From assembly GCA_907165135.1 (NCBI GenBank), contig OU015568.1, forward strand, positions 15,387,208 through 15,451,207: a stretch of DNA of 64,000 nt, read 5' to 3'. Each line of letters begins with the position of its first letter. Positions within the stretch are counted from its first letter, which is position 1. Of the stretch, positions 39,031 through 49,422 are shown piece by piece. This DNA is from Oikopleura dioica. Lineage: Eukaryota; Chordata; Appendicularia; Copelata; Oikopleuridae. The translations under genes were made by a program, and so were the position numbers. Under the pieces are notes generated by a model, which saw only the letters and a program-made list of their open reading frames with translations, did no database searches and was not told the DNA's origin.

Positions 39031-40216
39031 TACAAAAAAATAATACCTTTACCAACATACCTGATACTTTTTCTACTTTTGAGTTCTCGCGAAATCGTAC
39101 TGTTTATTAATAGAATATGGGCATTATAACGCGTGCAGCTGCATAATTCAGTCGAATCGATCTGCACACTTCCCTTATTATGTCGACTGGAGTGATGGGA
39201 GGAAATTGAATTAAAAATTTTCTGTTCAGAGTGTCCAATTTATTCCCAAAAGCTGCCCAATCGATTTCTCTACTTGTCAAGCTCGCAAAATGCAGAAAAT
39301 ATGCAGCGCGCTTTTTTTTCAATCAGGGATGAACTCGATTCTACAAATTTTAATTTGGAATGAATAGACTTGAGTCCAGGACCCAGACGTTAATCTAAAT
39401 AATTGCCTCGCTCTTGCCCAGTTCAAAGTTCAACCGATTAATTTCTATTCAAGAATAAAGAAGGAAAGAATTAAAAATAAATCAAAATTTTCCCAAGTCT
39501 CCGAGACTCAGAAGAATAACCCGAGGCAACAAAAAGTTCAACATTCGTTGTTCCTTGCAGATTTAGAACTAAATGTCGGCGTTGCCGATCCGATGATATG
39601 ATACGCTATCTTCAATTTTATGAGTCCGCCGTTCAAGCGTAAACCTTTCAGTTGAATAAAGAGAAAATTTATAAAATGAAGCACGTGCGCTCTCTGGAAA
39701 TATGAATCTGATGAATTGAGACTTCAAAGAAAAATCATTTATAATCCGTTAAAATTTTGCCAATTTCACAGTTGACGAAAACTCCTGCAACCCTTGAATT
39801 AAATAAAATGATCAATAACTATTCTGTCTGAATTACATTTATTCATTTGACAGGCTCAATGTTTTCTTTACTCAAAACAAAGCGCAGGGAATAATTTTTA
39901 GTAAGTACAGTAATTCAGCTTGTTACTGGGCAGAGGCTACTGGTTTTGAAATTAGCATGCGGAGGTCGATTAAATTTGTAACTGCTTGATTCCCGATTTG
40001 TTTTTTTCTGAAATCGAAAACGCTCCGGAAAGTGGAAAACTCGAATCGCAGTTCTTGAGACTCGGAAGAGCAAAGTGGCCGAGACGATCACGGAAGTGAT
40101 TTTTAGCCGGCTCCTTAAAGCTGCTTTTCAGATGCCAATCTTACTCGACTATTTCTGGAACACGTTCTTAAAAATTCTAAAAAGTAGCAGCTTCAATTTT
40201 ACTCTAAGCTCGACGG

Positions 40217-40333
40217 CCTGTGTAGAAAACCTGAGTCAGCAACCGGTGTTGAATTTCTGATTCAGGATTTTAAGAAGCGTTAATGAAAGAACCGCGCTCT
40301 ATAAAATCCTAACTCAGGTTTTCAACAGAGGTT
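40217..40333. repeat. TGAGTCA hairpin repeat (copy e, diverged)
   Basis: The left arm TGTGTAGAAAACCTGAGTCAG and the right arm AACTCAGGTTTTCAACAGAGG are partly complementary. The centre is longer and more diverged than in the other copies. Confidence 0.65.
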
Positions 40334-41238
40334 GCCGAGCCAAGATTTTAGATCGGTTGAACTTCAACTTTGTCATTTTATTAAACAATGGATCGGCTTG
40401 TTAGTATTTTAGAAAGTTCTGATTTTGACATTGCTGCGAATCAACAACGCGGTGGTCCTCGAAACCGACTGTTTGTTTTGGCGAGAAAATGCGGAATTTA
40501 TTTCGATTTTAAGGCGGCGCTCTCGGTAAAAAGTTGGAGAAATCTTACGTTTTCTGAATATTTGAATATTTTTTCAACGCGTCCGATTCCGAAAATCGAT
40601 CTTCTCAAGCCTCCGGGATTACGTCCAGTCAGCCCTTAATCGCATCCGAAGGTGGTCTTTCTTGAGGTTTCTTGGAGCCTGAGCTGATTATCAATTCCCT
40701 CACTTTTTTTCTTCTCTTTCGCAATTTCATTTTAGGCAATGTTGACTTTGGACCCCCAGAAAATCCCGATTGATTCTGCCCGCCATCTTAAACCGGTTAC
40801 TCTTGTAGCTGCATGCGGAGTATCTGCACGTTGATATGCAAAAATGTGACACTCCGTCGAGATGATAAAAGTAATTAAAATTTCATAAGGAGAACTTGCG
40901 CTTCTAAATTTGCGCTATCAGAAAGTCAAGATCCAATTTGAATCTGATTTCCTTTCGCGCGTCAAATCAGACGGATTTTCTAAACCCCTGCGCTTCCCAA
41001 ACGACAATAAACGTTATTTCCGCTTTTTTCGATAGAAGTCAAAATGAAAGCGTAGTTTGAAAATCCGCCGTTTTGAAAAAAAATTGAGCTCAATGACATT
41101 TTTTTTTAATTTTTTTATTTCCCCGAAAAAGTAATAATGATCTTTTCATGCAGTCATCTCAAATATTTGTCTTTCATGCAGAGCCCCATTTTTTTATTTT
41201 CCTGAGAAATTTCGGACTCTAGCTTTTCTTCTTCAAAG

Positions 41239-41909
41239 ATGTTTTGGGGACCGAGAGAAGTCATTTATACTAATTTTGTAAGTTTGATAGCTTTATAACT
41301 TTGTTAATTCTCATTTAGGGGTTCACAGAAAAGTTCTTACTAGTAGGAACTATTTGCTGTGCTTTATATTTGTTCGAAATGTACCGAGAAGACAGAAAAA
41401 TGTTCGAAGATCGAGTAAAGTTGGATATTCAAGCAATATCTCGTCAAAGGATGTCTTATCCACATCGGATGTCAGAAGACATAACCGCTAGCATTAAAAC
41501 ACAGCATCAACTAAAGACGATGGAAAAAAAGCTCAACTCTATTTCGGCACCTCTTCGAAATGATCATGATGCGATTAATCAGAAAATAAGTGAAGTGCGA
41601 AATGTTGTACTAAATAATCATCATATGATTAATTTGATGGAACATGAGCATCATAAAACGAAAACACAATTAGAAACTATTGAAAGAAAGCTTCAATCTT
41701 TGTCTGATGCTACTAGAAACCAGGGTGAAACTGAGGAGTCCTCCTGCAAAATTTGCTTCGAGCCATTTGATACAGATCTTCATCATCTATCCTGCATCAA
41801 CAAATGCTACCATACATTTTGCATTTCTTGTCTGAGAACTATTGATCCAAAACAATGTCCTGTCTGCAGAAAACAATTCAAAAATTGTCACATTAAAAAG
41901 CTTTACTAA
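41239..41909 (+). CDS. Membrane-anchored RING-finger protein
   Basis: Exon 1 (41239-41277, MFWGPREVIYTNF) joins exon 2 (41319-41909) across a 41-nt GT-AG intron (GTAAGT, TTTAG), giving 209 residues. A hydrophobic segment near residues 18-32 (FLLVGTICCALYLF) is a likely membrane anchor. A long Lys/Glu/His-rich coiled-coil-like region follows. The C-terminus is a C3HC4 RING: CKICFEPF, then CINKCYHTFCISC, then CPVC. RING proteins of this kind act as E3 ubiquitin ligases; substrate and membrane are unknown. The GH1 gene begins 138 bp downstream on the same strand. The start is chosen because it precedes the membrane segment and a clean donor. Confidence 0.8.
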
Positions 41910-42047
41910 ACAAAATCATTTGATTTTTGCTCATTTTGTCTTTTTCTATGAAATAATTTTTGTAAGTCAATATTGAAAACACCGTCTTGCATAATCGCAA
42001 GTTCAAAAACGATCAGCAAAAGCGTTTTTCAACACTTCTTTGTCAAA

Positions 42048-43930
42048 ATGAAGCTTTTTGATTTTTCAATAATCGTTTGCGTTTTTGCAAATTCAAGACC
42101 GAATGATTTACCAAGCTCAACAATAAAATGTCAACCCAATGCGACAAGAGACTCATTCACTGCAGGAAAATTTCCTGAAAGCTTCAAGAAACAGATAAAA
42201 GATTTCGAAAATATAAGGATTCTTAAAATTGAATTTCGTAATGTTTTCTATTTTTGCTTATCTTGTGAAAGTGGTCTCTAGCAACTGCTGCGTATCAAAT
42301 CGAGGGCGCCTGGGACAAAGATGGCAAGGGCAAAAACATTTGGGATGTGTTCACTCAAACGCCTGGAAATGTGTGGAACAACGAAACGGGAAACGAGGCT
42401 TGTAAATCGTACCAAAATATGGAGCGCCATATTTCAAATTTGAAACAACTCGGCGCCAAAGAATACCGCTTTTCGATTTCTTGGGCTCGTTTGTGCCCAA
42501 CTGGCAAATGTGCTGACGCAAAAGATCATGAAAAACGAGGAATCGATCACTACCACAGCTTTCTCGATCTTCTTCATGCAGCTGGAATCGAGCCATTTGT
42601 GACGCTCTTCCACTGGGATCTTCCGCAAGCTCTTCAAGATGAATACAACGGTTGGGAAAGTGCGAAAATTGTGGATGACTTCGCAGATTATGTCCGCCTT
42701 GTTTTTCGAGAATACGGCGACAGGGTCAAGAATTGGATCACACTGAACGAAGCCGAGGTCATTTGCGACTTTGGATATGGCACTGGCGTTAATGCTCCTG
42801 GAACAAAGGGGTTGAAGTCGCAGTTTGATTGTCGACATCATACTGTTCTTGCTCATGCCAAGTAAAAAAAACTAATCAAAATTGCGATGTTTTTCCTTTA
42901 GGGCGTATCATATTTACGACAAAGAATTTCGAGCGCAGCAAAAAGGCAGTATCGGTATCACCATGAATTCAGATTGGTATGAACCGCTAAATAATTCGAA
43001 GGAAAATAAAGATGCTGCTCAACGATTCATCGATTTTCAGGCAAGCAAACAAAATTTGACTCTCATTAACTGTTGCTAGCTTGGTTTCTGGGCGGATCCA
43101 ATCTACCTGACCGGCGATTATCCCGAATCTATATTGAAACGATACAACGATTCGATTCTCCAGCGCTTTACTGATGAGCAAAAACAACAAAACAAAGGAT
43201 CCGCCGACTTCTTCGGACTCAACACATACACGACTCAACTGGTTACTGACGGAGACAAGGACGGAAGTAGGTTAAAATTGACGAGTTCGAAAATTAATAT
43301 TCTCTTGAGAAAATAAAGGAGTCGATTGGACCGGCCATACTTGTCCTCAGTGGCCTCAAGCTGGGTCCGAATGGCTTTTTTCCGTTCCATGGGGTTTCAG
43401 ACGGCTACTCAAGTACATCGATAACCGATACGACTCCACGGCTGTACCAATCTTTGTCACTGAAAATGGAATTTCATCAACTGGGAACGGCACCGATTCG
43501 AAGCCAGAACTCAATGATCAGTGGAGAATCGACCACTTTACTAGCTATATCGGTAAATAACTCGCATTATGTCGAGGCAGCTATATTCTTTCAGGACAAA
43601 TGAGGCGAGCAATCGAGGAAGACGGAGCTAACGTCCAAGTTTACACGGCCTGGTCTTTGATGGACAATTTTGAATGGTCAGATGGCTACAGGGATCGTTT
43701 CGGTCTGATCTGGACGGACTTTTCTAGCGAAAACAGAACGACTCTTTTCAAGCAATCTGCGCGGTTTTACTCTGATCTTATTCAGGTTTTTCTTTAAAAA
43801 TAATCCACTTAACTTATTTCAGACAAATAATCTGAAATGCGCGAAAGGAACAAATACCTGTAATTCAGCTGCTGTCAGTTCTTCTTATATCTCGACTTTT
43901 TTATTGATGATCTTCAATATCTTTTATTGA
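42048..43930 (+). CDS. GH1 family beta-glycosidase (lactase/klotho-like), secreted
   Basis: Seven exons: 42048-42237, 42282-42861, 42902-43040, 43080-43266, 43319-43552, 43595-43785 and 43823-43930. They total 1629 nt, an exact multiple of three (542 residues). A signal peptide ([16 protein letters not shown]) precedes the GH1 barrel. Motifs include [20 protein letters not shown] and FHWDLPQAL, then the acid/base segment WITLNEAE (Glu kept, but the usual NEP reads NEA), the nucleophile segment FVTENG, and [13 protein letters not shown] near the end. The C-terminus is hydrophobic (FLLMIFNIF), perhaps a membrane or GPI anchor. Introns are 37-52 nt; the third is GC-AG (GCAAGC). GH1 enzymes cleave beta-linked glucosides or galactosides; the substrate cannot be told from sequence. 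About 17 extra residues lie before AAYQIEG, so the exon 1 boundary is the least certain. Confidence 0.92.
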
Positions 43931-45670
43931 AAATATTCAATTCTTTTCTTTCTTCAATTTTATGCGGAAAATCAAGCAATGTAAAGAGCAGTTTCTTTCA
44001 TGAAATTAATCATTTGATCGGAACATACAGAAGCTGATTTTTAGAAGCGCTCTTTTGACACCAAAACATATTTTTAAAGCGCGCGCTGAATCAAAGTTGG
44101 ATTGATCCCGTGCCTTGCTAATGCGCATACCGAGAAGTTCTAATGTAATTTTAAAAGTGAAATGTTTACGATAATTGCGCCAGGATTAAAGCAACCAGAT
44201 GGCTAAATAAAATTCGACTTAGAAGCTGCCCGAGCAGGGTAATCAGTCGGTTTTCCGTATTTTGGATTTTTGTTGAATTAAAAAAGAAAAAGCGATTTTT
44301 AGAAATCCTTATGAAGCAGATTTCGTGACCAATTTTGAAATGATCCTTTCCGCTTTAGAATGCTGCCGCCAGAATTGATCTACTAAGTGTTATCTCCTTA
44401 CCTTTGCTCAAAGCACGAATGATCAATTAAGGAGGGTACGCAGAGTCGACGAAGTGTTGCGGGAAAATTGTTGCCAATTTTCTTGCTGGAAATGTTATTT
44501 TTGCATATAACGATTTTACCCGGAAAACCACGCATTTTCAACTATCAAAATTCGTCCTGAAAATTAACTGGCATTTCAGAACATGATCTTACCCGCTTTG
44601 ACATTTGCTAAACAAATTAAATAGAAAAAAATAAAGTGCTCGAAATACAGCTGTTTATCGTTTGTTACTTTGAGTTTGTAAGTTGTCTTATTTTCGAGAC
44701 AAAAAGTGAGTGAAGCTTTTGCTTTGAAAACAAATCATGTTTGATTTTTGAACGTGCGGGGCTAATCCTCTTTGAAAATATTATAAATGCAACCACTGAA
44801 ATCGAATCGAAGCTGGTTTATCTCGGCTTTTGCCTCGTGTCAAAGATTAACATTTACTTTATCGATGATAATACACAACATTGTTCATTTTCCAGCTTCA
44901 AAAATGCATCTTTGCGAAAAGAATATATTTTATACTTTTCTTCGAAAAATCAAGTCGACTCATCATCTTCATAAAAATTGCATAATGCGTCGTAGCAGCC
45001 CTTGAAAACGTTCGCACCTGTTTGATATTACGTGCGAAGTCTCCGGATAATCTTCTTCATTATGAATCAATTGCGTGTAATTATATGTATATAAACGGCG
45101 GCTGGCAATCTCAAGACGTGCAAGGGGTCGAAGATTAAATAAGCAATTTGATTGCGTTCTTTTTTTTTATTTTGATTCTCGTAACACAGATGGTAGTTTA
45201 AAATTAAATTTGACTTTTGAAAAGACACGTTTTTTGACACATCAGGCGTTTAATTTGATTCTTATACTGACGGGGATAAAAGGGTTGACTTTAAATGACC
45301 TTTTTTGACCAATCAAAATTGAAATAATTGTCCTTGAAGTCATTAAAATTGCGCAACAAGGCGGAGCCCTATCTGACGGCTAAAGTTAGTCTGGAACCTT
45401 ATCAGTATTTGTCTTATCGTTCGTTTGGGAAATACGAAAAATAGAAAAGGAGGACCTCAGAACATATTAGCCCCCTAATTATCGTTTTATCAAGCAGCTG
45501 GAAAGAAGCTCATTCTCCATACTTTTCAGCCCCTTTCTTCTAAAATCATTATCCGAACAGGAGCGATCAGAAACTGCTCGTCTACGGAGAAGAGTGAGTG
45601 ATTCTACGAAACTACCGTATTTGCATCGGAAGTGCATGGCGAATACCCCGCTCCCTCAATATATAAAACG
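43931..45670. other. Intergenic spacer, no supported gene
   Basis: A/T-rich with short open frames only. I see no repeat of the families defined elsewhere. It ends at the left boundary of the composite structure (GAAAAGAT at 45671). Confidence 0.5.
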
Positions 45671-45678
45671 GAAAAGAT

Positions 45679-46085
45679 GGGGCGCACTGACTATGTCGTC
45701 GAATGTCGTCGAATGTCGTCATTTTTCTAAAATTCAAAAAATAAAAGAAAAACTCTACTTTTGAAAACAAAGTGTTCTAGAGATTGCAACTAGCCAAACA
45801 GTCGGTTGTCTTAGCAAGAGCGAGAGTTGGGCCCCGCCAACCCAATGAGTTCTCTACCAGAGAATGCGCGCGTAAGGGCCTCTGGCCCGTCGCGTGCTTA
45901 TCAAATTTATGACTTTTTGCTCATTTTTGACGTTTTTAGGGCTCCTGGCAGAGTATCGAATATGTAACACATTTCGATGATTATTTTCTAGAACATACTT
46001 GTTTTTGAAATTTCGTTTTTTTTTTCGCAAGAAACGACGACATTCGACGACATTCGACGACATTCGACGATAGTCAGTGTCGACC
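45679..46085 (+). mobile_element. Element E, left copy (407 bp)
   Basis: The termini are inverted repeats: the left begins GGGGCG and then CACTGACTATGTCGTCGAAT; the right ends with the complement, GTCAGTGTCGACC. The subterminal GAATGTCGTC word is repeated in tandem at both ends. Inside, the sequence matches the right copy almost base for base. Minus-strand open frames in it are short and identical between copies, so they are element sequence and not genes. There is no transposase frame, so it is non-autonomous. Confidence 0.85.
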
Positions 46086-46142
46086 AAATAATCAGACTCT
46101 GCTTACCCGAATCTATTCCCATTTCAGCTTATTTAAAAGATC

Positions 46143-47260
46143 ATGGTAAGGTCATCTTTGCTATTTTTCTTTTATGGGCCCTTAGAAACTATCAACCGCA
46201 ATCCTGACAAGCGTAGCAGCAAGCAGAGTTCGAAATCTGGTAGAAAATCCGTGCTCCCGCTCCCTCCCTGCTCCCTCGACCTGAAAAAAGGGAGCTCCCT
46301 CGTAAAAAACCCGTGCTCCTGCTCCCATTTTTCAAATTTCAAAAATTTTCGAAAGTTTTTCATTTTATTAAGTAAACTCTAAGTAGCAACACCATCGTTG
46401 TATGGTTATTATATAGCGCTGATAAAGAAAGTATAAATAGGCATAATGGCAAATAGGCGAATTTCGTGAATGACTTCAATGTTTTCTTATTAAAATTATA
46501 TAACCAAATCTAGGTCAATTTTAGGCTATTTATTTATATCAAATTTCAGAAGAGACATTTAAAAAATAAATCGAATCAAAAAACGTCTCTTCTAATAAAA
46601 ATCTGAGCAAACACGGTATCTAAATTAATAATTTTGCTTATAATCTGAGAAAAATACATTTTGTTGAAATTATTAAAGTCAAACTAGATGTGATTTTGGC
46701 TAAATATTTATATGAAATTTTAAAAGAGACGTTTATAAATATATCTAGTCAAAAAAACGTCTCTTCTAAGAAAAATACTATAAAGTAAGCGTTTCTCATT
46801 TTTCGGTGCGCAGATAAGATTCTAGACTAAAAATTGTTGATTTTCAAAAAATTTTTTGAAATTGGGAGCAAATTGGGAGCTCCCAATTTACTCCCAACCC
46901 TGGAAACCTGTGCTCCTGCTCCCTCCGTGCTCCCAAAAAAGGGAGCTCCCTTTGGGAGCTCCCAATTTTACTCCCATAGATTTCGGACTCTGGCGACAAG
47001 CCCTTTTCTGGCTGAAAGTCAAGAAGCAAATGCATTTTTGAGCAGAACTCGAGGAGGGGTTTATCGAAGAACTCAAAGACGGTAATTGGGAGCGAGAGTG
47101 CATTGAGGAGGACTGTAACGCAAATGAGGCGTATGAGGTTGTTGATGATGAGGAACAAGGCGAATGATTGTTCGATTTGGTAAATGACTGTAAAGAAAAA
47201 CATAATACAAGGGAGAGTCAAAGCAACTGTGTTGAAAGTGGGATGCCTGCTGTAACTAGA
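46143..47260 (+). pseudogene. Gla-domain gene copy 1, decayed
   Basis: An ATG at 46143 is followed at once by a GTAAGG donor, as in copy 2. After a long interrupted stretch, coding similarity resumes near 46985: SPFLAESQEANAFL, then an indel-shifted Gla core (NWERECIEEDCNANEAYEVV) and an in-frame TGA near 47164. Similarity to the next exon of copy 2 (CVESG for CVENG) follows directly. The frameshift within the Gla helix and the stop make it non-functional. The intron region is filled by GGGAGC-rich palindromes and a tandem duplication. Confidence 0.75.
46245..46985. repeat. GGGAGCTCCC-rich palindromic repeats with a tandem duplication
   Basis: Clusters of GGGAGCTCCC, GTGCTCCTGCTCCC and AATTGGGAGC lie at 46245-46330 and 46855-46985. 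Between them two copies of a roughly 175-bp unit carry a GAGACG...CGTCTC hairpin (near 46550-46600 and 46725-46775). Together they look like a composite foldback element inserted in the first intron of Gla copy 1. Confidence 0.55.
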
Positions 47261-47450
47261 GGCTCTAGTTACTAGAGCTACTGGCTTTCAAACCCCAGTT
47301 AACTGTGGTTCCGATTATTTCAGGCCTGGTGCAGAATGGCCTCTTCAAAATAATCTTGTCGGGGCTCAAAGTGGTACGACAGTCAGAAAATGTGTTTTAT
47401 TTGCTATTTGGATGTTGGAATTAAATATTTTTCTTCCTTTTTAAAACAAG

Positions 47451-48457
47451 AGACAAGACTCTGTCAAAATAATTTTGGAAAAGATCATTACTTTGCAACC
47501 CTCTTCAACACCGATACCAACCTTCCGGTGTACTCTGCCGTCAAGATTCGGTAAAATTCTCTTCGAAAATTCCTGATCCTAAAATATTAGTCGAGCCAAG
47601 AAAGGTCCAACATATCCGAGACCTGGTAATCCACCAAAGGTGGATGGTGTTTTTAAGTCAATCTGAAGCTACATGTGCGAGGGTCTTTGCGGAACTAACA
47701 CTCCTCCATCTTACACGTCTTTTTATTGCAATCTTGACGAAGTTGAGAGTCCAAATGACTGCGATAAATGGCAACCTCAGGTTCTTTTTTTAAATCTCTT
47801 TGATTCTTATGATAAATACTCAGCACGAAGACTGGGGACATCTCATGCCAAATGCTTTGTTGAACCAAGTCAGAGACGCAGCCAACTCAACCTTCACTCT
47901 CACCAATGTCAGCCCACAACTCGGCGAGTTCAATGAGGGGGCTTGGAATCAGCTTGAATGCATGGTTAGGAAATTCATGGAAGAAGAAATCAACAATGAA
48001 GATTTTGGATCATCGTTGGAACTCACGGGAAAATTCACGTAATGAATGACGAAGAAGACTCTAAGAAGAATAGAATTGATATTCCGGAATTTTACTGGCA
48101 TGCGTTTTGTTACATAGGCATTGGTAAAGAATTATGTCATGCGAGATAACTGTGAATTACGTTGGATAAAGATATCTTTAACCATACTTTACGGGCCCAA
48201 AAACAACAACTATTCATGGGTTTACATGCAAAAGAACGCAAATGACCAAAGACAATCCTCAGGTAGATACGTTCTAACCGGAATTCCTTTCTAAATTTTA
48301 AGGTGATAACTTCATGCCCGTTGAATCCTTCTCCAATACATATTATAACGGAGCGGCCATTTTCGACAGCGTCTGTCAGAAGCCTTCTCGAGGTTTTGGC
48401 AACTGGAATAAGGTCATCACTGATTGGTCTGGCCTCAGACGTCGATGGAACTGCTAG
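47451..48457 (+). pseudogene. ENDOD1-like DNA/RNA non-specific endonuclease, decayed
   Basis: Readable segments in order: RLCQNNFGKDHYFATLFNTD, NLPVYSAVKI, GPTYPRPGNPPKVDGVF, CEGLCG, EDWGHLMPNALL, STFTLTNVSPQLGEFNEGAW, IDIPEFYWHAFCY and FMPVESFSNTYYNGA, ending RRRWNC before TAG. These follow the order of the ENDOD1 / DNA-RNA non-specific endonuclease family. The catalytic DRGH motif reads DWGH (His kept, Arg replaced). Short GT-AG introns lie at 47551-47590 and near 47780-47825. An in-frame TGA precedes the CEGLCG segment, and the frame shifts by one base near 48041, so this copy is inactive. AATAAA follows at about 48474. It lies directly downstream of Gla copy 1. Confidence 0.75.
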
Positions 48458-49422
48458 ATGATTAGACCGTGCAATAAAACAGCTCAAAGCAATATCTTCT
48501 TAATTTTTTTTCTGGAAACTGATCTTAAGGGATCCCCCCCACCCCCGATTTCGTCAACTTTGACTTCGAACTACTTTTTTTAGGGCTGAGCTTTTTACCA
48601 GTATGAATGCTCATTTTGAAGCCCGTTTCTTAATGAACAAACTCTTGTATAGAAATTTATTTTCGTAAGGGGAAACATCTTGAAAAAACGGGCTGAAAAC
48701 ATTGATACTCGCGAAAAACACCATTTTGGGCCATTTTCAAAATCGAACTAGTTTTTTCTGCTCTTAGATAGAGCCCTAAATCAATAAAAACTGTCTTCCT
48801 CCATCCCTGATCTACAATCTCTTGTACAGGCATGTGATTCCGTCAAGGATTGTAGAATTTTTGATTTTTACTGATTGATTTACTGGTTAGATATTTTATT
48901 AAATCAATTTTTTCTAAGTAAAATTTTTCGTTAAAATAAGCCATTTTCAAAGCTGTGTCACGGCTTACCACGTGACGGACTCCCTTCGACATAATATATG
49001 AAAATGATCGCCATACAACGGAGATTCCAAAAATATATCACATAAAAGCTCTCGATGATATTATTTAAATCGGGAGGGTATCCCTTAAGGAAGTACAGTG
49101 GTGTGTTCAGTTGCTTCACCCCTGACCCGCACTTTTTCTATTGTAGCAAAAGTGAGTGCTGCGTTTCTGCACCTTTTACCCGCTGTCTAGGGGTGCAGCA
49201 ACTCCACACACCACTGTAGGACTAGGATTTGACAATGATGGAATATTAAGAGTTAGGGTGATCTATCTACTGTTCTTTCACTTACATAAAACAAATAATC
49301 AGAGCTTTTTCCTTTTCGGTCAATATTTTGCATCACGAATTCTTTTTCAACGACCAAATAAATTTAATAAATTCTTTAATTCTTTGATTATGGATGATAA
49401 TTTATGAATATAAATGCACATT
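48458..49422. other. Spacer with mariner-like MITE and a promoter-like remnant
   Basis: No gene seen. The spacer holds a TA-flanked MITE (49096-49216) and, near 49287, an AAATAATCAGA segment that matches the sequence upstream of Gla copy 2 (near 52169) and the inner-flank word of the composite. Confidence 0.5.
49096..49216. mobile_element. Mariner-like MITE, 121 bp
   Basis: The ends CAGTGGTGTGTTCAGTTGC and their complement (GCAACTCCACACACCACTG) lie between TA dinucleotides at 49094-49095 and 49217-49218. The CAGTGGTGTG start is typical of Tc1/mariner inverted repeats. There is no coding capacity. Confidence 0.8.

Larger units (their letters stand above)
37425..41238. other. Region with few coding signals
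   Basis: The region contains telomere-like repeats (38935-39030), a TGAGTCA hairpin pair (40217-40333), and one ATG-started plus frame at 40388-40639 of 83 codons (MDRLVSILESSDFDIAANQQ...). That frame has no recognisable domain and could be chance. Confidence 0.4.

Noticed and set aside
42347-42865. The 172-codon GH1 frame as a complete gene
   Set aside because: It is only part of exon 2 of a seven-exon gene whose exons sum to an exact multiple of three.
45854-46087. Minus-strand 77-codon frame repeated almost exactly at 55547-55777
   Set aside because: Both lie inside the two copies of element E; identity reflects the element, and the sequence has no protein-like features.
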